Notes under the pieces: generated by a model | What the model was told of the DNA's origin: nothing | The model's input: only the letters and a program-made list of their open reading frames with translations | Databases searched by the model: none | Program-made: the position numbers and the translations under genes | DNA from: Rutidosis leptorrhynchoides | Lineage: Eukaryota; Streptophyta; Magnoliopsida; Asterales; Asteraceae | Direction: 5' to 3' | Assembly: GCF_046630445.1 (NCBI RefSeq) | Contig: NC_092341.1 | Coordinates: 7,566,001 to 7,630,000, forward strand | DNA: 64,000 bases | In this document: piece after piece, positions 37,310 through 50,642 of the stretch | Position numbering within the stretch: the first letter of the stretch is position 1 | Layout: each line of letters starts with the position of its first letter

Positions 37310-39215
37310 CTGCAAAACACATCAAACACAATTTTTGTGCATCCAAATATGCATTAGTGTCAGCAAAATCATCAATCAAAATAATTACAATGACATGATC
37401 AATTTATATCAAACTTAAGCTCATTTTCATATTTTCATCAAATCTACACTTTTTCAAATAAGCATATACGAAAATGTTTGCCAAGTTCATAAGCATTCAA
37501 CTTAAATAACATGTCAAAATAATCATTACTAGCAATTAAACAAGTTTCAAATGGCATTATCTTTCAAAAATCAAGTTCATGAATTTTAGACTTGAAAAAG
37601 TCCACTTTAATTCTCAAAATCATGTTTAGGCTCAAAGTTTGGATCATTTAACTACCTAAACATGTTACACTACTTAATTTAGCAACAATTCATGACAAAA
37701 ATCGGCCATAACCTGTTTATATCAAAAGCTCCAAATTTGCTCAAGAACACAAACCTAGATTACTCAAAATTTGAAGTTTAAGGCTTCTAATCATGTTAAA
37801 TAGCATCAATCTAGGTTATACAAGCATAATACATAAACAATTTAAGCATAATTACACTAAAAAGCATCAAAATCAAATTGGGTATAAAATTGCTCAAGAA
37901 CACTAATTTTCGGATTAAATGGTGTTTAGGTGTAGAAATTTACCGTTTTTCTTGAGTAATTCCTTGATAGCATCCTTCTCAACATGATTTTAGTAAAAGA
38001 TTTGATGATTAACGGTTAAAAATTGTGATTTTGGGGGTGTTTTTTGGGTTTTTTCGCGCAGTATTTTAGCTGTATGTGTGGTGTGGGTTGGGGACGGATC
38101 AGTTCTGCCCCTTTTATTTTTTTTCGGTATTTTTAGAACTCCGCGAGTCGCGGTGTTTTTCCGTTTCAAACTCCGCGAGTCGCGGAGTTTGTTATTTTTT
38201 TATTTTTTTTTATATCTTATACTAATTAAAACAATTAAGTAATTAATTTTAAAATTTTGTTTTCCTTGTTATTTAGGACGAGGTCGTTTCGGATCGATGT
38301 CCTAGTCCGTCCTTCGACAAAATTTTAAAATTTGTCTTTTTGTAGCGATTGTTTTAAAAGCTAAGATTTTTGGGTTTTTTAATATTTTTGGCATACTTTA
38401 ATTCAATAAGATTAAAAATAATGATAAAAAAAGTTCTCGTCCCTCCCTCGGGTAAAGCAATTTCGGTTCAAAGACCTAGTCTTCAACTCACGACGAATTT
38501 TAAAAATCATATTTTTAACTTAATGAGATAAAGTAAATTTTTGTTTTTAAATTCACACAACTTAAATATAAAATTTAAAATTAATATTAAAAATTCACAC
38601 CAAACTTAAAATTTGAAATGCATAAAATTAAAAATTTATATTTTAAAAATTAAAAATGCACACCAAACTTAAAATTTGAAATGCATAAAATTAAAAATTC
38701 ATATTTTAAAAATTAAAAATTCACACCAAACTTAATTTAAAAATTCATATTATAAATTCACACCAAACTTATATTAAGTTTTCAAATATTTACAATTTTA
38801 AATATATTGATTTTACAAAGTTTACAATATTAATTTAAGATTTATATATTAATTTTAAAAATATGGTAAAAATAAAATTAAAAATCTTTTTGGCTTTTTA
38901 TCCTACTTTAATCAATCAAATATTATCAAAAATATACGCCCCTCTTTTCGGTAAAGTAATTTCGGTTCCAAAACCTAATTTAACTCATGACGAATTTTTG
39001 AAATATTTTGTGTTGATTGATTAAAGATATTTATACCTTAAGAATAAACGTTAAATTTCGCAGTGATGTAATAAATTTTTGAATGATATCAATAATTTCG
39101 GTCGCCAAACCTAATTTTATTCAATACCAATTTAATACTTTATAGCGAACAAATTAGCGTTTATTATCAAAAGGTTAAAAATAAAAAAAATAAAATAAAA
39201 ACTGTACAAACATAC
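37310..39215 (-). other. Putative intron of element B
   Basis: Donor CACAG|GTATGT (GT at plus 39215-39214) and acceptor GTTTTGCAG (AG at plus 37311-37310) match those of element A. It holds a palindrome pair (38139-38187) and AT-rich repeats with CACACCAAACTTAA. The proposed upstream ATG is at plus 39257-39255. No gene inside. Confidence 0.6.
38139..38187. repeat. Paired GC-rich palindrome, intron copy, element B
   Basis: CTCCGCGAGTCGCGG (38139-38153) and CTCCGCGAGTCGCGGAG (38171-38187). In element A the first site has ACT instead of AGT in the centre. Confidence 0.85.
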
Positions 39216-39231
39216 CTGTGAAATAGATTTC

Positions 39232-39648
39232 TTAGTTATATGATCTATCCCATTCATAAGATAGTCGGTTTAATTGGTTTTCCATAGCTACATAGGCGTA
39301 ACCTCGAGCATTCAGTGTCTTTTCTTTTAAACATATGAACAGTCCGTCTCTGCATAAAGTAACAAATTCGGTGTTTGAATAGGTTTGATTATTTGAACAT
39401 TTACCTCCATGTGACCATTTTCAGCATTTGTGACATCTTTTTAGGTGTCGTGCTCTTCTTTTCGCTGCGGATTTTGATTTTCCTTTACCAAATTGTAACT
39501 TATTATCTTCGCATCTGGATTCTTTTCTAACTCCGTCCAATCTTTCTCTGATTACTGATACTATTTCACTCGGTAGTGTGTCATTATTACGTTTAGTGAT
39601 CAAAGCGTGTAGCATTAGACCATGGTTTAGTTCACAGGCAGTCTTCAT
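39232..39648 (-). pseudogene. Accessory zinc-knuckle ORF of element B, with a stop
   Basis: Matches 1857-2273 of element A codon for codon, with few changes, up to CHKC, where TGA (39421-39423) replaces the glycine codon and removes the second half of the knuckle. The sequence after the stop keeps the same frame to 39232. The T-run and AG acceptor before the ATG is present (AG at plus 39653-39652). Confidence 0.75.
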
Positions 39649-39791
39649 TTCCTAAAAAAAATAAAAATTCAGAATGGGGGGAGAAGACTAGTTCTTTAGG
39701 GTCTGCTAGGGAAAGACCATTCGAGTTCCATTTTCGAGAACTACACGAAAACAGACAATCTAACTCTAACAGAAATACATAAACCTCTTGA

Positions 39792-39807
39792 TTCTCCCCA
39801 CACTTAG
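39792..39807 (-). promoter_or_regulatory. Internal polypurine-tract-like site after pol, element B
   Basis: Same motif as 2434-2449 in element A (CTAAGTGTGGGGAGAA on the minus strand), overlapping the pol stop. Confidence 0.4.
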
Positions 39808-42471
39808 TTAGCTGTGGTGTCGAAATTGTGATTAACTTCGTTGTCAACTTCCATCGGACCATGTATGTAATGTTTAACTCTGTGACCATTAACTTTAAAT
39901 TCAATCCCATTTGAATTTATTAATTCTATCATTCCGTATGGGAAAACTCTTTTGACTATGAATGGTCCAGACCATCTTGATTTCAATTTTCCAGGAAATA
40001 GCTTGAATTGTGAATTGGAAAGAAGAACTCTGTCTCCTTCCTTAAATTCTTTTGAACTTCTGATTCTTTTATCATGCCATTTCTTCGTTCTTTCCTTATA
40101 GATTAACGAATTATCGTACGCTTCATGTCTTAATTCTTCTAATTCGTTTAGTTGACTTAATCGTAGACGTCCGGCTTCATGTAAATCAAGATTACATGTC
40201 TTCAAAGCCCAAAATGCTTTGTGTTCAATTTCTACGGGAAGAGGACATGCTTTTCCATAAACAAGTCTAAAAGGTGTGGTTCCAATTGGAGTTTTGTAGG
40301 CTGTTCTAAAAGTCCAGAGTGCATCCTCCAATTTAATGGACCATTCCTTCGGATTTGATCCTACGGTTTTCTCTAGAATACGTTTTAAAGCTCGGTTGGT
40401 ATTTTCAACTTGTCCACTTGTTTGTGGATGATATGCGGTGGAGATTTTATGAGTTACTCCATATCTTTTAAGAACTTTCTCAAGTTGATTATTACAAAAA
40501 TGAGTACCCCGATCACTTATTAAAACTTTTGGTGTTCCAAACCTTGCAAAAAGACGTTTTAAAAAGTTGACTACAACTCGTGCATCGTTAGTTGGGAGAG
40601 CTTGTGCTTCCGCCCATTTAGATACATAATCAATGGCTACGAGTATAAATAGATTATTATGAGATTTTGGAAATGGACCCATAAAGTCAATACCCCAAAT
40701 GTCAAATACTTCACATACTTGGATGACATTTTGTGGAATTTTATCACGTTGACTTATTTTTCCGGCCCTTTGACAAACATCACAGGATTTGCAAAGAAGG
40801 TGTGCGTCTTTGTAAATTGTAGGCCAATAGAATCCAGCATCATAAACTTTTCTTGCTGTTAGTTGAGGCCCATAATGCCCTCCTGTTGGTCCTGTGTGAC
40901 AATGGTTTAAAATTTTACTAGCTTCATCTCCAAATACACATCGGCGTATTATTCCATCGGGACAACTTTTAAATAGATGTGGATCTTCCCAAAAATAGTA
41001 TTTTATATCACTGAAGAATTTCTTTCGTCTTTGGTACGATAATCCTTTTTCAAGGAATCCACATACTAAATAGTTTGCATAGTCCGCAAACCATGGAATT
41101 TCTTTATAATCTATCTTCAATAGACATTCATCAGAAAAGTTGTCTTGTATGGCCGATTCATTTAGAACTTCTAATTCAGGATTTTCAAGACGAGAAAGAT
41201 GATCAGCGGCGAGATTTTCTGCTCCTCTTTTATCTCGGATTTCAATATCAAACTATTGTAAGAGTAAGATCCAACGGATTAATCTTGGTTTAGCATCTTG
41301 TTTCGAAAATAGGTATCTAAGAGCAGAATGGTCGGTATAGACCACCGTTTTTGCTAGAACGAGATATGATCGAAATTTGTCAAAAGCAAAGACAATAGCA
41401 AGGAGTTCTTTTTCAGTAGTTGTATAGTTCGTTTGTGCTCCTTGTAACATCTTACTAGCATAATATATAGGTTGAAATCGTTTTTCAATCCTTTGTCCTA
41501 AAACGGCTCCCATTGCAAAATCACTTGCATCGCACATTAGTTCAAATGGTAGATTCCAATTTGGTGTTATCATGATCGGCGCATTAGTGAGTTTCTCTTT
41601 AAGAATATTAAAAGATTTGATACACTCATTGGAAAAGATGAATGGAGCATCCTTTTCTAGGAGTTTATTCATAGGAGTGGCAATTTTAGAAAAATCTTTT
41701 ATGAAACGTCGGTAAAAACCGGCATGCCCTAGAAAACTCCTAACTCCTCTAACATTGGTGGGATGTGGAAGTTTAGCAATTACATCTACTTTAGCTCTAT
41801 CCACTTCAATTCCTTCTTTTGAAATTTTATGTCCAAGAACGATGCCTTCTTTAACCATAAAATGGCATTTCTCACAATTAAAAACTAGATTTGATTGTTC
41901 GCATCTAATAAGCATTCGTTCAAGATTAACTAGACATGATTCAAATGTATCACCGAAGACTGAAAAGTCATCCATGAAAACTTCCATGCATTCTTCTATC
42001 ATGTCATGAAAAATCGCCATCATACACCTTTGAAAGGTTGCAGGGGCGTTACAAAGTCCAAATGGCATGCGTTTGTAAGCAAAAGTACCATAAGGGCACG
42101 TGAATGTGGTTTTCTCTTGATCTTCGGGTGCTATTGGAATTTGAAAATATCTGGAAAATCCATCTAGAAAACAATAGTAACTATTTCCGGCTAATCTTTC
42201 CAACATTTGATCTATGAAAGGTAAGGGAAAGTGATCTTTTCTGGTGGCGTCATTTAATTTTCTATAATCAATACACACACGCCATCCTGTTACAGTCCTA
42301 GTAGGAATAAGCTCATTTTTCTCATTTGTAATGACAGTCATGCCACCCTTCTTAGGCACGCATTGAACTGGGCTTACCCATGGACTATCAGAAATTGGAT
42401 AAATTAGACCCACATCTAGCAGTTTAATAATCTCTTTCTTAACTACATCTTGCATATTAGGATTTAGTCTT
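39804..42471 (-). pseudogene. pol: Pol of element B, 3' half: RT, RNase H, integrase
   Basis: Begins at the insertion of element D (GTCTT 42467-42471) inside the N-terminal part of RT and reads to the end of integrase. It includes FMDD in RT, RNase H, then TAG (41253-41255) in place of a glutamate codon, then the integrase zinc site and DDE residues as in element A. The frame is otherwise open and the same on both sides of the stop. Its 5' half is at 54414-57354. Confidence 0.93.
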
Positions 42472-44118
42472 TGTGACGACCCTGGAATATCCGACCAAGT
42501 TTAAACTTAATATATATATGATTTCGACACGATGAGCAAAGCCTGTAATGTTGAGTCTCGAAAATTTTGAACTGTTTCATATATCCACATGACCTTCGAC
42601 CATTCTCGATGATTCACGAACCTATAATGTATATATAAATGATTATATATGTAAATAGTTATATATAATAAATTAAATATGTTACCGAACTATTATAAGA
42701 TAAATTAAGGTAACCAAAACTTGTTATTTGAATATATGGAGTATATTGACTATAAATAATTTTGAATATGATTTATCAACGATTAAATGTATACCTTAAA
42801 TTATTTGTTTCAAAATAAATAATTAGTATATCTATCTAAGCAACAAAAACTTAAAAATTTAAAACAATGTTATATATAATAGTTGAATATATATATAGAT
42901 GACTGCAATACAATTGATGATTGTTTGTTTATTGTAATATATTAAAATGTACAAATATTAGATTTATGTATATAATTAGTAGACACTACATACTTAATAA
43001 ACTGTAATTGAAGTATATTAAATGTAACCGCAAGTTAAAAATATAACTATTATGACAAATATTATTATTACTAATTCCATTAATATCAATAATAGTAACA
43101 TTAATAAATACTAAATATTAAAATTTTAATAAGTTTAATGTAATGATTATCAAAATAAATACTTAAAATATACACATTACTATCAGAATGATTCAAAGTA
43201 TTATTTAGTTGTAATTTAGATATTATTAGCTAACATGATTACTACATGTATCATATATTGATTATTAGTAATGTTCTAATTATTACTGGTATTATAATTA
43301 TTATCATAGTTATATGTTTCATAATCATTTTTTATTTAACATTATTAATAACACTATTTTTAAATATTAGTATTAGTTTTATGATTGTTAAAAAAAATAT
43401 ATATATATTATTATTATTATAATTTCTGCTACTATTATTAATATTGCACCATAGTTATTTTTATGTTATTAACATTATTTTATTATCAGAATTTATGATA
43501 TTTAAAAGTACTAATATTATTAATATATTTATTAAATATTAAGATAAAAAAAAAAGGGGGGGGGGGTAGGTACAAATAATGACGCCTAAGGTAGTATCAA
43601 TTATCATATTCATATTTTTCCTTTTGTCTTTTTTTTTCTTCTTCCCTGTCCTTCTCATACTCGTGATTTATATGTCGAGGGGATCTTCCATATAATGAAA
43701 TCGATTAATTCATGTTGAGAAAGATAAGTCATTCAAGTTCTCTCAATATCTTTATCATTACAATTTTTTTACAGAATCAAATTTTTGTTTTATTTTATTT
43801 CTACCCATAACCTATGTTCTTGACAAATTATACCATAATTCAATTTCAACTACCATTTAAAAATCTAAGAATTCAATTGTATTAGGAATCGTTCACTTAA
43901 TCTAACGGTAAGATTACAATCTCCAATTCTTTCTATTTAATTCGAATTTTTGAGTCAAAGGAAATTTTCAAAAAGTCAACGATTATGTTCTTGAAGAAAA
44001 TTCGAGTATGTTGTTACAAATTAACTGCAATCAACGATTTCAATAGTTTCATGGAGTGAAATACAATCTATTTTATGTTATAAGCTTAACCTCAAACGCT
44101 CTCCTTATCTCAATCAAT

Positions 44119-44152
<34 letters not shown>

Positions 44153-46233
44153 TGCTGCGTCGAACAACAGCACTCTTTTTATATATATATATATTTTTTT
44201 GCTTTCCATATACAAACAATTATATTTGTTTACTGATTTTCAAATTACGAAATTGATTCAAACCATAAACTAGTTAAAATGTTTGTTAATTTGATAGATG
44301 GGTCGTCTAGTTCATTATAGAAGGAGGAAAATAAACAGAAAAAGAAAACGTGTTAAATTTATAAAGGGCGATATAAAGTCAGATAAGCAGCAGGCAGAAG
44401 AGTGGTGTGTAGTGTTGTTAGATTAACAATAGGTCGCGGGTTCAATCCCCATCTGTTGCATTTTTTTTAGAAAATGAAGGGAAGAAGAAACTGTGAGGAC
44501 AGAAAGATAGGTTATATAAAAATGAATTCGGGTTATAACAGAAAAACAGGCTCAGAGGATTGGTTTGAGTACGTTCTGGGCTAGCAAGGGGTCGTGGGTT
44601 CGATCTTGGTCCATGGCATTTTATTTTAGAGGTCTTTTAAGGTAGTTCTACTTTCATTATTTATTATTATTATTATTATTCTTTTTTTATTATTATTATT
44701 AATATTATTATTATTATTATTTTGAATGTTATTACTATAATCATTATTATTGTTATTATTAGTAGTTATTATTATTAATACTAGTAATATGTTTATTAGG
44801 ATAATTAAAAATAATATCATTATGGTTATTACTAAATATAACTATTATTATTATTAACATAATTAGGAATGTTATTATTATTATGAGTAGTTTGAAAATG
44901 ATAGAATTTATTATTATTTTCCTTAAATACTAGTATTAGTGTCATTTTTATAGTTATTAGTATTATTATTATCATTATTAACATAAGCATCATTAAAAGT
45001 AATATTTATTGTAATTATTATTATCATTATTAATAAAATTATTATTTTGTGTATTAGTAACCAAATAATATCAAAACTATCAATATATATGTTTTTAAAA
45101 TATACTTATTACAAATACTATAATTATATTAGTATTTCATGTAACTAAATATAACAAACTATTAATTTATAAATATAACATTAAACAATTATGTACATAT
45201 ATATAGATATATTAATTTAACTAAATGTATAGATTTTAACCATTTTAATTATATATAAAATAAGTAAATATAACATATACTTTAAGATATAAAATATGTA
45301 TATATTTTAGATGGAATCTAATATAAATTATATAAACTACAAATACATAAATGATATATAATTAATAAAGGAAATTATGTGATTTCCAGTATATGTATTA
45401 ATATATATACAATTGATATAGGTTCGTGAATCCGAGGCCAACCTTGCATTGTTTACTTGCTCAATGTCGTTCTATGTGTTTTTACTACAAAATACATTAG
45501 GTGAGTTTCATTTGCTCCCTTTTTTACTCATTACATTTTTGGGCTGAGAATACATGCAAATGCTTTATTAACTGTTTTACAATATTTATATGTGTGAGTT
45601 TCATTACTCCCCTTTTAAATGCTTTTGCAATATATATTTTTGGGACTGAGAATGCATGCGTTTTTATAAATGTTTTACGGGATAGACACAAGTAATCGAA
45701 ACTGCATTATATGGTTGAATGATCGAAATCGAATATGCCCCTTTTTATTGAGTCTGGTAATCTAAGAATTAGGGAACAGACACCCTAATTGACGCGAACT
45801 CTAAAGATAGATCTATCGGGCCCAACAAGCCCCATCCAAAGTACCGGATGCTTTAGTACTTCGAAATTTATATCATGTCCGATGGAGGATCCCGGAATGA
45901 TGGGGATATTCTTATATACATATTGTGAATGTCGGTTACCAGGTGTTCAATCCATATGAATGATATTTTTGTCTCTATGCATGGGACGTATGTTTATGAG
46001 AAATGGAAATATGAAATCTTGTGGTCTATTAAAAATTATGAAATGATTATTTATGTTAAACTAATGAACTCACCAACCTTTTGGTTGACACTTTAAAGCA
46101 TGTTTATTCTCAGGTATGAAAGAAACGTTCCGCTGTGCATTTGCTCATTTTAAAGACAGTATTTGGAGTCGATCATCGCAATGGAACCAGTTGTTGGTGA
46201 CTTCGTCCAGATGGTTTAGGATGGGTCCTTTCA
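42472..46233 (+). repeat. 5' LTR of element D
   Basis: 3762 bp, TGTGACGACC...CCTTTCA. It contains a run of nine or more G near 43558, a T-run of more than 20 at 44119-44149, TTA microsatellites (44654-44722), and a tRNA-like segment. No coding sequence. Confidence 0.95.
44395..44459 (+). other. tRNA-like segment in the 5' LTR of D
   Basis: A-box-like TGGTGTGTAGTG and B box GGGTTCAATCCCC about 30 bases apart, followed by a T-run. A second B-box-like GGGTTCGATC lies near 44598. Copies occur in the 3' LTR (52576-52637). Probably a SINE remnant. Confidence 0.4.
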
Positions 46234-46235
46234 GT

Positions 46236-46253
46236 TGGTATCAGAGCGGTGGT
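46236..46253 (+). promoter_or_regulatory. Primer binding site of element D (initiator-Met type)
   Basis: TGGTATCAGAGC, canonical, starts two bases after the LTR end. Confidence 0.92.
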
Positions 46254-46656
46254 CTTAGTGAACCAGGTCTTGCATTAGTGTGCCTAACTGATAGTCATTA
46301 GGATGCTTTAGTAAGTCTGGACTTCGACCGTGTCTGCATGTCAAAAGTTTTGCTTATCATTTTTGTCGGAAATCATCTGTTTATCATCCTTAGGAAATTA
46401 CCTGCTTATCATTCTTAGTCTAGACACATATTACTGCAATGATTGCATGAATAGTGTATAGACAAAATTCGTATCTTAGTGCATCTGCTAATTCATATCT
46501 TAGTATATCTGTTACTGTAGACCTTGCCTGACAACTTCCGTAGATTCCTCTGTAACTTATGGGATTTTAGTATTATATATACATATGTAAATTATGTATT
46601 GCAGGGTACTAATCTACATCATATAATCTAGTTCTTATCGAAAATCCTTCATTTGA

Positions 46657-47193
46657 TCGTATGAGACGAATCCTGCAACCAGTTCGAGTCCCTCAGATTT
46701 CGATAGCTATTCCGATAGATATTCTGACAGCTATTTCGACATGAATATTTACCTAAGCTCCGAAAACAGCATCATCGGCATGAATCAACCAATCAGCCAT
46801 CCTCAATTCATCTGATGGATTCATAGTCGACTTAATCCATGGAGACGCGAAGAAAGCGATCCTTTCCATCAACCAAATTCACCTCTTGGTGAAGAACCTG
46901 AAGCACTTACCGGCGAACCTGTCCGAAACACCGTTTTCACACTTATTTCCAGGATACCACGCAATGATTTTACTATTTCAAAGATTCTAAACCTTATTCA
47001 TCCACTCGTTCTGACCGACAATCATCCCGGGGAAATCGAAGAAGTCAACGAACTTCGCGCTCGAGTAATCAATTTGGAGAACATGGTGCAAAACTTACCA
47101 GCTTCAGCAACATCACCGACACCAACAGTACCATCAATAACAGCACCAGTACCATCAACAATCCATGCTTCAATATCATCATCTGTACTTTGA
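46657..47193 (+). pseudogene. Unknown ORF in the leader of element D, one in-frame TGA
   Basis: An open frame of 178 codons interrupted by TGA (46813-46815). There are ATGs at 46741 and 46783 in frame. It has D/S/Y-rich repeats at the start (FDSYSDRYSDSYFD-like), a middle part of ordinary composition, a possible short coiled coil (EVNELRARVINLENMVQNL), and a T/P/S-rich tail. No known domain is recognised. It lies between primer site and the inverted repeat at 47429, the same position as the F-box ORF in element C. It may be the only protein D encoded. Confidence 0.5.
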
Positions 47194-47428
47194 GTATGAT
47201 CTTCGTTTTGCGTATCGTTCTACTTCATTTATCTTCGTTCGACATGGCGAATATGTAATCTCTAAAGTTTTAGAGATTATTTATTCTAGTTCCAACCGAA
47301 AAACAAATGAGTTTAATATCATAAAATCCATAATTACATCTGAAGAAGATATATATGTATATATATTTTCATAAAGGTTGTAATTGAAAATTCTTTCGTA
47401 CAAACTGTTAATGGTGAAAATATTTTAA

Positions 47429-47445
47429 CGGGTAGGTAATACCCG
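47429..47445 (+). repeat. Inverted repeat containing a polypurine-tract copy, element D
   Basis: CGGGTAGGTAATACCCG, a 6-bp inverted repeat. The left half equals the 3' polypurine tract of D (50630-50642). Element C has the counterpart at 61228-61244 just before gag. Confidence 0.75.
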
Positions 47446-47739
47446 AAGAATATTTAGATTTCACATTAATAGGTTACGCTATACATTCTTCGAATCTGAT
47501 TCAACAGTCATTTACTATCTTACTTACAACCACCGATATACGTATCCATTCACCGCAGAATAACTATTTTTATTCAATTTCATATTTGAATTTTGACCTA
47601 TCAGAATTCAACAAGTGGCATAATGAAGAAATAATGGACACAATAAAAATTGATTAGAAACAGACTAATTAACAATATTAAATTTTATTAAGAAACCACG
47701 CTAACAAAATCCTAGATAACTGTTCCCAGCTAACTGTTA

Positions 47740-47900
47740 ATTCCGTATTACATTTTATTTATCGCAATTTAATTATCGCAATTTATTTTATCGCAATTTA
47801 TATTCTCGCAATTTTATTTATCGTCATTTAATTTCTGGTATTTACTTTACGCACTTTATTTATCGTCATTTAATTTCTGTTATTTATTTTACGCACTTTA
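47740..47900 (+). repeat. Short tandem motif array (TTATCGCAATTT type)
   Basis: Four TATCGCAATT/TCTCGCAATT units followed by two copies of a unit with TATCGTCATTTAATTTCTG and TTTACGCACTTTA. The reverse complement resembles the GCGATAA motifs of the Athila LTRs (9840-10016). Confidence 0.75.
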
Positions 47901-47909
47901 AATATCGGG

Positions 47910-48190
47910 ACACGTATACAAGTTTTGACATATCATATCGACACATCTATATATATTATTTGGAATCACCATAGACACTCTATATGCAGTAATGATCGAG
48001 TTCTCTATACAGGGTTGAGATTGATTCTATAATAATATATATACTTTGAGTTGTGATCGAGTCTGAGACGTATACGGGTCACGACACGTAGTAATTAATT
48101 CGAATATTATATATTAAACTATATATGAATTATTGGACTGTCAACTGTGGACTAATAATATTGGACAATTAAAATGAATTAAAATATTGA
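47910..48190 (+). repeat. Segment in D related to the LTR of element C
   Basis: Matches 29184-29455 in order and orientation, including GACACATCTATATATAT and ATAGACACTCTATATG, with scattered changes. An LTR piece of one family lies in the interior of another. Confidence 0.75.
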
Positions 48191-48980
48191 TTATAACATA
48201 TGAAACTAAATAATTCTTCAAGTTTGCCACTTGATCTCATCTTAAACTTCATTTGTATCTTGACGATTACAATCTGCGTACAAACCTTTCATGATTCTTG
48301 AAAACACCTCAATCGATAGGATGAATCAACCGTACTTCATCTACGAAAGGAAAGATTTATGCATATAGTTATGCACCTGAGAAACTCTCGACAACTGAGT
48401 AAAAGTTTAACACGTAGCCGCGTCAAATCCTTTGGCATTTATTAGCAAAAATAACTTTGCGATCCCTTTTCAAAGTAGCCAATTTTGTTACAGCTCCAGC
48501 AAGTCAACTTCGACTTTTCATTCGAATTAGCCTTATTATAACCTCGATATATAAGTTGTCTGTCGTCATCGTTACCGGAGAACCGTTTATATTTCACCAC
48601 ATTAGCAGTAAATTTACCAGCAACTTCAATTAATTTGGACTTTTCGAAAAATCATTATATTCATTGAAACCTCATTATATAATCATCCGTATCTTGTAAC
48701 AAGAACTGCCATACCAATTATCGGGAATCAGCAATCAGTACTTTGAAAACTCACAGCATATCTACATCAACAGTTATATGTATGATATTTATCTCTTAGA
48801 ATTATAATATCTCATTCTGAAATTCTGAAAAATACTCAGTCACAAATCAATACTCTGAATGTTGAAAAAGCTGAATGAAGCAGCAGAAACTATAGACAAC
48901 CGTAAATGACCTTAATCATCGAAAGTTTGATGATAAAGAATAGTATGTTGGAAAAGCTCAGAAAAGTTGGAATTGGAAAA

Positions 48981-49580
48981 CGGATTGAGCTAACCAAGAA
49001 GGAGACCAAGGACAAATACAAGGACCATACCCTATATTCAAAGAATCCAGGTAATTCTGGATCCGTTGAAATCTGTAGAGAATATCTTACTCCGAAGTCA
49101 TGTTAAAATTTTACGGAAAATCTTTATCTATCAACCATCGAACTTAGAAATTCCAAAATATCATCATCAATATCTTCGATATTTCTGAGGATATTTTCGT
49201 AAATATTCTCGTCCGAAATTATATACCTCTTCATGCTTCCTGTGTATCATTATATTAGAAACATTCAATAGAAAATCTATTACCGAAAGGCGGATTATGC
49301 GAAACTATGAAGGAAGCCGTGGACAAATCACAAAGAATAAGTTTGACTTCAAAGAATCCAAATGATTCTGTTTCTGATGAAATCTTTAGCGAATACCTTG
49401 CTTTCGAATCTAAACCCTTACGGATAAATCTTCTTCATCATCCTTCGATATTAGAAATTTCAAGGTATCATCATATCTTTCATTATAAATATCCTCCATA
49501 TTTCTGAAGATATTTTCATAATTATTCTTATCTGAAATCATCAATCTCTTCGTGCCATCAGTGTTACATCATATAGAAAC
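48981..49580 (+). repeat. Diverged tandem duplication in the interior of D, two units of about 285 bp
   Basis: Units 48981-49262 and 49291-49580 share CGGATT, CAAAGAATCCA, TTACGGA, ATTTCTGA.GATATTTTC and a TAGAAAC end in the same order. Both hold short open frames of similar sequence but no recognisable domain. Confidence 0.7.
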
Positions 49581-50629
49581 TGTTAGTTTCTATATTCTGT
49601 AAATTTTCGAGTTTAGAATATGAATGTTATTGAAGTAATGTTGGGAACTGATGCATGAGTTAGTATAATATAATGACACTTGATCAACGTGATTATATTA
49701 TAGAAAGTCATGCTGAGTTTCTAATGGAACGTGATGATTAACAGACTATAACATCATCATGTGTCATGTTACATAACTCTTTCATTCTGCTTAATTTCTG
49801 AACATATCAAGAAAATATATTCTTGATAGTTCTATTCTTAGTGATTCTGGTAATTTGACAAATCAAATCGTGCTATTACGTTCTTTCTTGTTTAGAACAT
49901 TAAATTCATTCGAAATTCTATACCTACGAATTCTGGACCATTATTCGCTTGATTTAAAGTCGGGAAGAGAAAATAAGAACATGAAGCTCCGATATATAAG
50001 GGAAAATATAAAGCCCAACAACAACACTGAAATTACAAACTGTGGATATCAGTGCGTATAGCAATATAAAGACACGGGAGGATTATGAATACAATAATCC
50101 CTAGAGCATAATAGAAATAAACAGATTCTTCAGATGGGAGTTGGAAAAGAAGAACGATCATTGCGATAGTTAGAATAAGAACAAGGAACAAAACAGGGTT
50201 AATCATTTTCATAAATCTTTTGAATTTGGGAATTGAGTATAGAAGTGGTGAAAACAAATGGAACGGAAAAGGTAAATTTATAATGGAAATATCAGACAGA
50301 GTAATCAAGACAGATCACCGTATTCAATTATAGAGATCTTAATTTCCATAAATACCGAAGAATCAAATCTTTTAGATTTAGAAGATTTTCTTTAAATTCC
50401 TTGAATTCCGGAATTCAATCTTGACTCTGTCAAAAGTTAAGATAAATCTTTACTTTCCTATTTCACTCTTTGTTGATAGCTTCATTTGTACTCTTCGAAT
50501 AATCGAATTATTTTTATCCATATTACTCAATGATGATAAAACTCAAGTTATCAACTATTATTCGTCATGAAAAACATTTTTATTGTTAGCCATGACCGCC
50601 TCACTCAAATTTCGGAACGAAATTTCTTT
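49581..50629 (+). other. Interior 3' region of D, no gene
   Basis: AT-rich sequence without long ORFs or pol motifs. A minus-strand frame of 91 codons (50033-50308) has two hydrophobic stretches but no support. Confidence 0.6.
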
Positions 50630-50642
50630 AACGGGTAGGTAC
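50630..50642 (+). promoter_or_regulatory. Polypurine tract of element D
   Basis: AACGGGTAGGTAC directly before the right LTR; primer for plus-strand DNA synthesis. Confidence 0.85.

Noticed and set aside
50033..50308. Minus-strand 91-codon frame in D with hydrophobic stretches
   Set aside because: No conservation evidence, and it is antisense to the element; hydrophobic runs are common in T-rich sequence.
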